Origin: Flavobacteriales bacterium
GTDB taxonomy: Bacteria; Bacteroidota; Bacteroidia; Flavobacteriales_F; PHOS-HE28
DNA length: 64,000 nt
NCBI GenBank assembly: GCA_016721005.1
Contig: JADKJM010000005.1
Location: forward strand, 496,001 to 560,000
Reading direction: 5' to 3'
The notes under the pieces were generated by a model. The model was given only the letters and a program-made list of their open reading frames with translations. It did no database searches and was not told the origin of the DNA. Numbering within the stretch: the first letter of the stretch is position 1; each line of letters starts with the position of its first letter. Positions 58,534 through 64,000 of this stretch are shown here, one piece after another. Made by a program: the position numbers and the translations under genes.

Positions 58534-59568
58534 CTACGACTTCTGGAAATCAGAGAAGCGCACCGCCAGCGTCAGCGTGTTGCTGATACCTGCTAGGTGC
58601 AACTGCGAGAAGCCGTAGCTCAGGTGCACCTTGCTCACCTTCAGCCCTATGCCGAAGCTCAGACCTACAGCGCCCGGCTTATCGGCGATCACCAATTCCT
58701 GCCTACGACGCGGATTGTAGGCCACGCGCAACATGAAGTTCTTGCTCAGGAGGATCTCCGCGCTCGGTACACAATGCAGCATGGCCTTCTTGGCCGTGGT
58801 GGTCTTCTCCACGATCACATCGCCGGTCGTGGGGTCGATCTGCACAACAGCGTTCGGGTCCTTGTAGGTCAGATCCCACTGCTGCAGGTTCTCGAGCATG
58901 AGTCCGAGCCGGAACGGTGCGTGCCTGAATTTGTAGGTGGCCCCCAATTGTAATTCGAAGGGAAGGTCCTCTCGCTTGTCCGTGAAGGTGCTGGCCTGTC
59001 GCCCGATGTTCCGCAACATGGCCGCTACCGTGATCCCCTTGGACGGTTTGCTGAATACCCCAGCGAGATCCGCAGCCCATGCTGTGGAGGTGTACGTATC
59101 CAGGTTGCTGGTGATGAACTTCACATTCGCACCGACGCTGAAGAGGCTATCCACTGCCCTACCCGCTCCTACCTGCACCACATATTCCCCCGCCCGGAAA
59201 TCGCCCAGCTCGGTGCCCACATCATCGGTCCGCTTGAACGTGCCATAGTCCACGTACTGCACCGTGCCACTGAATGTGGTCTTCAAACTATCGCAGTAGT
59301 GCGCGTAGCTGGCATAGCCGATCTTGATCCCTTCGAAGTACGGCAGGTAGCTCAGGGCCACTTGCTTGCCCATCTCCCTGTTCAGCAGACCGGGGTTGAA
59401 GATGCCCAGGTTGATGTCGTTGTCCTTCACCGCGATGTAGTTCCCGCCAAGTGCAGAGCTACGCGCTGAAGAAGGGATGTTGAGGATCCGGAAGGCGCTT
59501 TGTCCGCCCAACTGGCCGAAAGCGAACGAAGCGGAAAGGATGCTGGAAGCGAGTAGGATGCGGCGCAT
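58534..59568 (-). CDS. porQ: Type IX secretion system protein PorQ
   Basis: 344 residues from MRRILLASSILSASFAFGQ, a signal peptide; a start 10 codons upstream is also open. The barrel sequence starts GGQSAFRILNIPSSARSSALGGNYIAVKDNDINLGIFNPGLL, the PorQ hallmark (pattern only), and continues as amphipathic strands to the terminal LTLAVRFSDFQKS. PorQ anchors the attachment complex of the type IX system at the outer membrane and is often next to cmk, as here. It supports active type IX export in this organism. Confidence 0.95.
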   Translation of the reverse strand: MRRILLASSILSASFAFGQLGGQSAFRILNIPSSARSSALGGNYIAVKDNDINLGIFNPGLLNREMGKQVALSYLPYFEGIKIGYASYAHYCDSLKTTFSGTVQYVDYGTFKRTDDVGTELGDFRAGEYVVQVGAGRAVDSLFSVGANVKFITSNLDTYTSTAWAADLAGVFSKPSKGITVAAMLRNIGRQASTFTDKREDLPFELQLGATYKFRHAPFRLGLMLENLQQWDLTYKDPNAVVQIDPTTGDVIVEKTTTAKKAMLHCVPSAEILLSKNFMLRVAYNPRRRQELVIADKPGAVGLSFGIGLKVSKVHLSYGFSQLHLAGISNTLTLAVRFSDFQKS

Positions 59569-59580
59569 TCGCGATGGGAA

Positions 59581-59590
59581 CGAAGATAGG
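59581..59590 (-). promoter_or_regulatory. Putative -7 element for porQ
   Basis: Minus-strand CCTATCTTCG, 12 bases before the ATG at 59568; TA(C/T)CTT pattern. Confidence 0.4.
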
Positions 59591-59605
59591 CGGCTCACCT
59601 ATTGT

Positions 59606-60826
59606 TCAGCTCGTGGATGATGATCGGTCGGAGCGCCATAAGAGGGAGCCATCACCATAGCTCAAGAAGCGGTAGTCGTTCCACAATGCGTGGTCATAGA
59701 CGCTCCTCCAGTCCGGTCCGAGCAACGCAGCTACGAGCAGCAGGAGCGTGCTTTGGGGTTGATGGAAATTGGTGATCAGCCCATCCACGAAGCGGAAGGT
59801 GTAACCGGGGGCGATGAGCAACTGCGTCCGACCACTCAGCTTTTCCTGACCGGATGAGCGCAGCCGAACGATCACCGCATCCAATGCTTCCGCCGAACTA
59901 GGAAGCGGCTTGGTCTGGTCGTATGGTTCCCATTGTCCGATGTCCATGATCTCCGGGATACTTCCATGGATCAGCTTCACACCGTGCCAATAGATGCTCT
60001 CGAGGTTCCGCAGTGCGGTGGTCCCTACCGCGACGACCGGACCTTTTCCCAACTGATCCGCCAAGACTTCCAATGCTTTCAACGGTACCCGCACTTGTTC
60101 GTGGTGCATGGCATGATCCGCCATCATCGCACTCTTCACCGGAAGAAAAGTGCCTGCACCCACATGCAGCGTTAGCGCCATGGTCTTCACGCCCTTGCGT
60201 TCCAGTTCGCTGAGGATCCGTTCGGTCAGGTGCAAACTGGCGGTCGGTGCCGCCACGGAACCGTCGTGCTTCGCGAAGACGGTGTTGTACCGCTCTTTGT
60301 CGGCGTCGGCATCCGGCCGTTTCATGTAGGGCGGCAGCGGAACGTGCCCGATGACCTCCAGGACCTCGGCGAAAGTCCGTTCCGCAGGCTCCCAAGTGAA
60401 GTGTACCAATGCATCACCGTTGCGCATCGCCTTCACCTTCAACCCACCTTGTTCCACCACCATGACCTCCCCTTCCTTCCAACGCTTGGCGTTGCCGATG
60501 AAGCACTTCCACGAACCGGAACCACGGTCCGCGAACGCTTGTTCTACCGGCCGACCTCTTTCCGGTTCCAGACACAGCACTTCGATGCGTGCGCCTGTAC
60601 TTCGGTGAAAGATCAATCGTGCGTTCACCACGCGCGTGTCGTTGAGGACGAGCAAGGCGTTCGCTGGAACTACACCGGGTAGCTCATGGAAGAACCGATC
60701 CTCAATGGATCCACCGCGGTATACCAGCAACCGGCTCGCATCCCTTTCGGCCAAGGGTTGCTGCGCGATCCGGAACTCCGGAAGCTCATATGTGAGATCG
60801 GCGATGGAAAGGTGGCGGGGATGCAT
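59606..60826 (-). CDS. queA: S-adenosylmethionine:tRNA ribosyltransferase-isomerase
   Basis: 406 residues. QueA adds the epoxycyclopentanediol moiety from SAM to preQ1-modified tRNA in queuosine biosynthesis. Motifs: YELPEFRIAQQPLAERDASRLLV (PxxxIAxxPxxxRxxSRLLV pattern), LVLNDTRVVNARL, GHVPLPPYMKRPDADADKERYNTVFAKHDGSVAAPTASLHLT and LHVGAGTFLPVK (patterns only). Longer than the E. coli enzyme (356 residues) owing to extra sequence near the C-terminus. No other queuosine genes are next to it. Confidence 0.96.
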   Translation of the reverse strand: MHPRHLSIADLTYELPEFRIAQQPLAERDASRLLVYRGGSIEDRFFHELPGVVPANALLVLNDTRVVNARLIFHRSTGARIEVLCLEPERGRPVEQAFADRGSGSWKCFIGNAKRWKEGEVMVVEQGGLKVKAMRNGDALVHFTWEPAERTFAEVLEVIGHVPLPPYMKRPDADADKERYNTVFAKHDGSVAAPTASLHLTERILSELERKGVKTMALTLHVGAGTFLPVKSAMMADHAMHHEQVRVPLKALEVLADQLGKGPVVAVGTTALRNLESIYWHGVKLIHGSIPEIMDIGQWEPYDQTKPLPSSAEALDAVIVRLRSSGQEKLSGRTQLLIAPGYTFRFVDGLITNFHQPQSTLLLLVAALLGPDWRSVYDHALWNDYRFLSYGDGSLLWRSDRSSSTS

Positions 60827-60844
60827 GATCCAGGCGGTGGAGCG

Positions 60845-61627
60845 TCAGCCCGTGGTCGATGTGGGACGGGGCCTGGTCAGATCGATCCGATGCTGGATCA
60901 CGACGCGCAAGAGGTGTCGATCGTAGAAGACCTCCCCCCCGATGGATCGCTGGTACATGTTCATATAGCCGATATCGATCGTCAGACCTGGTGTGATACC
61001 GATGATGAAACTCGCATGCAAACGACCCTGGTCGAAGGCGTCGGAGAAGGTCGGGACATGTGACCGGAGGAAAAGTTCACCCGCCAACTTGAACGCCAAT
61101 CGTTCGGCTCCCGCATCCGCATCCCGCAGGATCGGGATCTCCAAGGCCGGTTGGTACCGTACGCGAAAACTCGTGAATGAATAGCCTGCGGTCAGTTCAC
61201 CGCCTTCCTCCCGGTGAAAGAAACGCGCCTCAGTCCGGAATCTTTGGTTGAACCGGTACCACGCACCCTTGCTCTTTCGCACGATCTCCGCATGCGGCCG
61301 AAGCTCAGGCCGCACCAGTTGGCTCGCTGCATTCGGGTCATTCGCCCCTTGGAGGAACAACGCCCCGCCCAACGCCACATCCATCCCCCGTCCAAGGTCC
61401 CTTCTGATCATTGATCGCAACCCGAATTGCTGATGCGCATCGGGGTTGAAGAATCGTCGCTCCTGGATATCCGTGGAGACCGCCCATCGTTCGTTCAGTT
61501 TCAACGTGTTGAAATACCCGGACCAATGAAGTTGCTGCGTGATCGTTCGCCTCTGCGCATGCGCACAGAACGGGAGAAGCAGGAACAGAAGGATCGGATG
61601 GAACTTCAAGCGATGGACATCGACCAT
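60845..61627 (-). CDS. DUF2490-family outer-membrane protein
   Basis: 260 residues from MVDVHRLKFHPILLFLLLPFCAHAQ, a signal peptide. The DUF2490 pattern is seen: QLHWSGYFNTLKLNERWAVSTDIQERRFFNPDAHQQFGLRSMIRRDLGRGMDVALGGALFLQ, then YRFNQRFRTEARFFHRE and YMNMYQRSIGGEVFYDRHLLRVVIQH (patterns only). It is probably a small barrel of unknown cargo. It is transcribed toward queA, with 18 bases between stop and the queA start. Confidence 0.85.
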   Translation of the reverse strand: MVDVHRLKFHPILLFLLLPFCAHAQRRTITQQLHWSGYFNTLKLNERWAVSTDIQERRFFNPDAHQQFGLRSMIRRDLGRGMDVALGGALFLQGANDPNAASQLVRPELRPHAEIVRKSKGAWYRFNQRFRTEARFFHREEGGELTAGYSFTSFRVRYQPALEIPILRDADAGAERLAFKLAGELFLRSHVPTFSDAFDQGRLHASFIIGITPGLTIDIGYMNMYQRSIGGEVFYDRHLLRVVIQHRIDLTRPRPTSTTG

Positions 61628-61769
61628 GGCGTCCGCCTTGCGTGCATGAACGGTCGGCAAGATTACAGCATGGAAGCGACCGGTCGGATGACCCATGTAA
61701 AGCCCACGTTAACCGGAATTCATATTCAACTTACGATCCGATGATGTCTTTGCAACCGGATCTTAACAG

Positions 61770-62975
61770 ATGCGACCACTTGCCTCCCTCCTTCTGGCCT
61801 GCTTGCTGCCTGCCATGATCTCTGCTCAGGACCTTACGCCATCGGCCCCGCCGGGCCCAAAAGCCAAGTCTTGGTACGACTCCTTCAGTATCCGAGGCTA
61901 CGCGCACCTGCGATACAACCGCCTGTTGGAAACCAATGACCTCTTGCGCTGTCAGGCTTGTGACGCGAGTTGGGGCCGCGATGGTGGGATCTTCCTGCGA
62001 AGAGCGCGCGTGATCATTTCCGGGCATGTCCATCCCCGCGTGTACTTGTACATGCAAACGGACTTCGCGCAGGGTGTGGCTCCGAACGCCCAGAATATTG
62101 CACAGATCCGTGACTGGTATATGGACATTGGCCTCGATCCCACCAATGAATTCCGGGTGCGACTAGGACAGAGCAAGGTGCCCTATGGCTTTGAGAACCT
62201 ACAGAGCAGTTCAGAACGCCTCCCTTTGGATCGCGCCGACCCGACCAACTCCGGCGCACCGAACGAGCGCGACCTCGGCGCCTTCCTGTATTGGTCACCG
62301 AAGAAATACCGCGATCTCTTCAAGGAATTGAAGGAGGCAGGCATGAAGGGGACCGGCGATTACGGGATCGTCGGGATCGGTGCGTACAACGGCCAATCCG
62401 CGAACCGCGCCGAAGCGAACGACGACCTGAACGTAGTGGCCCGGATCAGCGTGCCGATGCGGATCGGAAGCCAGATCATCGAACCCGGCGTGCAGGCGTA
62501 CACCGGGCGCTATACCGTGACTGCTGATCAGCGCTCCGGAGCCAAAGGGAACAGCAATTGGACGTACGACGATCAGCGGGTCGCGGGCACGCTCGTGCTC
62601 TATCCGAAACCCTTCGGCTTCCTTGCGGAATACAACGTGGGTAAGGGTCCCGAGTACGATGTGGCCACGGACTCCATCAGCACCAAGGACCTCAGCGGCG
62701 GGTTCATTACAGCCACGTATCGGCTGATCGTCAAGGACCAGATGTTCATGCCCTTCGCGCGCTATCAGGTGTATGACGGCGGCAAGAAGAACGAAACGGA
62801 TGCGCGTTCCTACTCCGTCAACGATATGGAGTTCGGTGTGGAATGGCTCCCGTTCAAGAACTTCGAGTTGACGGTGGAGTACTACCTCGGCGATCGTCGC
62901 TTCGAGGATCATGGATTACAGTCGAACAAACAGAAGGGTGAACTGCTGCGCATACAAGCACAGTTCAATTTCTGA
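61770..62975 (+). CDS. Phosphate-selective porin OprO/OprP-type protein
   Basis: 401 residues. Signal peptide MRPLASLLLACLLPAMISAQ, then a 16-strand-type barrel with SFSIRGYAHLRYNRLLETNDLLRCQACDASWGRDGGIFLRRARVIISGHVHPRVYLYMQTDFA (family start), IRDWYMDIGLDPTNEFRVRLGQSKVPYGFENLQSSSERLPLDRADP (family core) and a C-terminal Phe (IQAQFNF; patterns only). OprP-type porins take up phosphate or polyphosphate across the outer membrane. Followed by a strong terminator. The Cys pair LRCQAC is unusual for a porin. Confidence 0.92.
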   Translation: MRPLASLLLACLLPAMISAQDLTPSAPPGPKAKSWYDSFSIRGYAHLRYNRLLETNDLLRCQACDASWGRDGGIFLRRARVIISGHVHPRVYLYMQTDFAQGVAPNAQNIAQIRDWYMDIGLDPTNEFRVRLGQSKVPYGFENLQSSSERLPLDRADPTNSGAPNERDLGAFLYWSPKKYRDLFKELKEAGMKGTGDYGIVGIGAYNGQSANRAEANDDLNVVARISVPMRIGSQIIEPGVQAYTGRYTVTADQRSGAKGNSNWTYDDQRVAGTLVLYPKPFGFLAEYNVGKGPEYDVATDSISTKDLSGGFITATYRLIVKDQMFMPFARYQVYDGGKKNETDARSYSVNDMEFGVEWLPFKNFELTVEYYLGDRRFEDHGLQSNKQKGELLRIQAQFNF

Positions 62976-62992
62976 ACAGTTCTCCGGAAACG

Positions 62993-63020
62993 AAGAAGCC
63001 CCGGGATCCCGGGGCTTCTT
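62993..63020 (+). terminator. Perfect 28-base palindrome, probable terminator after the porin gene
   Basis: AAGAAGCCCCGGGA with its inverse TCCCGGGGCTTCTT forms a perfect 14-bp hairpin 17 bases after the porin stop, followed by CGTTCG. It may serve the convergent nucleotidyltransferase-like gene too. Confidence 0.8.
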
Positions 63021-63123
63021 CGTTCGATCTGTTCAACGTTCTATGCCACATGCTAGAGGAGTTCCGTGTGGTTCTTGCCTTCTTCCGTCCCGCGATCGGC
63101 TACTCCGACTTACATGGATCCGA

Positions 63124-63594
63124 TCAAGCCGATCCCTTCTTGCGCTTCAGCTCCAGGATGTCGAGCAAGTCCTTTGGCCGCCCCGACCGCGCTTTACTCT
63201 CCAGCAGATCCGGCAGCGACATCACATGTACGCTTTGGACCGGCTCTCCTGACAACTCGATCAACTCCGCCCGGCTCCATGCCTCTTCGAACGTGCAGCC
63301 CGGCCGTAAGAAGGTGATGACCTCCACTTCGAGGCCGGGGCTCATCTTCAGGGTGATGTTCTTATCGGACTTCAGCACCGGGTCGGGGAACTGATCCACG
63401 TCGTAGCCGATGCTGCGCAACGCGGCAGCCAACTGGTTGAAGTTCTCACTGGTCGGCTCCATCCAGAACTCAAGATCCGGAGATTGCCGTTGGTACCCGT
63501 GGAAGTTGACCGCGCCGCCACCGATGAGCACCATGCGCACGCTGTGGTCGTTCGCAGCGCGTAGGAAAGCAGTCACCTCTTCACCGAAGTGCAT
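63124..63594 (-). CDS. Nucleotidyltransferase-like protein (DUF6036-type)
   Basis: 156 residues. The N-terminal half has the nucleotidyltransferase-fold pattern MVLIGGGAVNFHGYQRQSPDLEFWME: the GG motif is present but the metal-binding DxD is altered to DLE. The C-terminal half (SVHVMSLPDLLESKARSGRPKDLLDILEL) is helical with the conserved Asp/Lys residues of the family (patterns only). Such proteins form toxin-antitoxin-like or abortive modules in many bacteria. It overlaps the 63-residue gene upstream by 14 bases. Confidence 0.8.
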   Translation of the reverse strand: MHFGEEVTAFLRAANDHSVRMVLIGGGAVNFHGYQRQSPDLEFWMEPTSENFNQLAAALRSIGYDVDQFPDPVLKSDKNITLKMSPGLEVEVITFLRPGCTFEEAWSRAELIELSGEPVQSVHVMSLPDLLESKARSGRPKDLLDILELKRKKGSA

Positions 63595-63772
63595 TCTTCT
63601 TCCTTACGATGAAGTTGCCCTTCTTCTCCGCTGCATCCGGATCGCTGGGCACTCGGCCCTCGAAGCTGTTCAGGAACCAGTAGAAGCGCTCGGAGGGCGT
63701 AAGCGCCAGGAACGCGCGTTCGCGCTCGGCATTGCTCTCCTCCTTGGTTCCGAAGCGGATACGCTTGTCCAT
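63581..63772 (-). CDS. Small hypothetical protein, partner of the nucleotidyltransferase-like gene
   Basis: 63 residues, MDKRIRFGTKEESNAERER, then FLALTPSERFYWFLNSFEG and a basic C-terminus (NFIVRKKNALR). The helical segment with RxxxFLxLxPxERxxxFL is known in small antitoxin-like proteins paired with nucleotidyltransferase-domain genes. The 14-base overlap with the next gene supports coupled translation. Confidence 0.7.
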   Translation of the reverse strand: MDKRIRFGTKEESNAERERAFLALTPSERFYWFLNSFEGRVPSDPDAAEKKGNFIVRKKNALR

Positions 63773-63781
63773 TGCGGAGGT

Positions 63782-64000
63782 CTATGCCACCTTCAGCGCG
63801 TTCTCCACTTTCTCCTTCAGCAAGGCGTGCTTCACCACTTCGATCATCTCGGTAACATAGGTGAAACGCATGCCCTTGGTGTAACGCGCATCGATGTCCT
63901 CGATGTCCTTGCGATTGTCCGCGCTGAGGATGATCTCCTTGATGCCTGCTCGTTTCGCCGCGAGGATCTTCTCCTTGATGCCACCCACCGGTAGCACACG
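63782..64000 (-). CDS. lon: ATP-dependent Lon protease, C-terminal end (cut by window edge)
   Basis: About 72 residues in frame from the right edge, with no start inside the window. The proteolytic-domain end is unmistakable: RVLPVGGIKEKILAAKRAGI with the catalytic Lys in GGIKEK, then KEIILSADNRKDIEDI and a C-terminal helical tail (VVKHALLKEKVENALKVA). Lon degrades misfolded and regulatory proteins in the cytosol. The gene runs into the window from the right and ends 9 bases before the small hypothetical gene. Confidence 0.93.
   Translation of the reverse strand, partial: RVLPVGGIKEKILAAKRAGIKEIILSADNRKDIEDIDARYTKGMRFTYVTEMIEVVKHALLKEKVENALKVA

Overview
The window is a G+C-rich stretch of a Bacteroidota chromosome, most likely from the Flavobacteriales. 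It carries gldF and gldG (gliding / type IX secretion accessory genes), porQ (type IX secretion), a C-terminal type IX sorting domain on a secreted beta-propeller protein, a second repeated C-terminal module with Asp/Asn-rich loops, and many families typical of Bacteroidota (DUF6787, DUF5777, PorQ-Cmk pair, long IspH). Shine-Dalgarno sequences are mostly absent. Many genes instead have a TA(C/T)CTT-type -7 element just upstream, a variant of the Bacteroidota TAnnTTTG promoter. Nearly all of the sequence is coding. I see no rRNA, tRNA, CRISPR array, prophage or complete insertion sequence.

Layout. 1-7 kb: a partial delta-60-repeat secreted protein, an S1/P1-like zinc hydrolase overlapping comB, gcvT, a glycosyltransferase, a GIY-YIG protein and a sugar-nucleotide epimerase. 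7-10 kb: a ParE/RelE-type toxin-antitoxin pair and a FlaA1/CapD-type nucleotide-sugar dehydratase. 10-14.6 kb: mnmH and selD, which together make selenouridine in tRNA, separated by two overlapping genes for secreted proteins. 14.7-23.4 kb: an AT-hook-like basic protein, two soluble sugar-dehydrogenase-like proteins (one a 1,234-residue multidomain secreted protein with PKD, PA14-like and C-terminal repeat modules), a PAP2 phosphatase and a PD40 lipoprotein. 23.4-29 kb: an orphan Vsr endonuclease, small secreted proteins, a poly-G tract that is probably an assembly artefact, SiaC, YaaA and a TerB-DnaJ protein. 29.5-34.6 kb: gldF-gldG-DUF4340-dnaN, with DnaA-box-like sites in front of dnaN. 34.8-37.3 kb: a META-domain gene, a VapC-type toxin-antitoxin module and a leftover 3' end of a second META gene, then ispH. 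37.4-39.8 kb: a four-gene cluster (CX4CH cytochrome lipoprotein, OB-fold, YceI, DUF5777 barrel). 39.8-44.6 kb: site-2 protease with CBS domains, universal stress protein, citrate synthase and a thioredoxin-fold protein. 44.6-52 kb: three tandem POT peptide transporters and a secreted dipeptidyl peptidase IV, a coherent peptide-uptake locus. 52-64 kb: a GT-C/TPR fusion, a gutted type IX cargo pseudogene, an MFS transporter, cytochrome c, rhomboid protease, cmk, porQ, queA, a DUF2490 protein, an OprO/OprP-type porin, a nucleotidyltransferase-like pair and the C-terminus of Lon.

The most unusual large-scale feature is non-coding. The intergenic gaps hold at least five different families of inverted-repeat elements, some present in several diverged copies, including one built from GGGGCA-like hexamers around a GATC-containing core (four places). 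These look like non-autonomous or structured-RNA repeat families and deserve genome-wide tallying.
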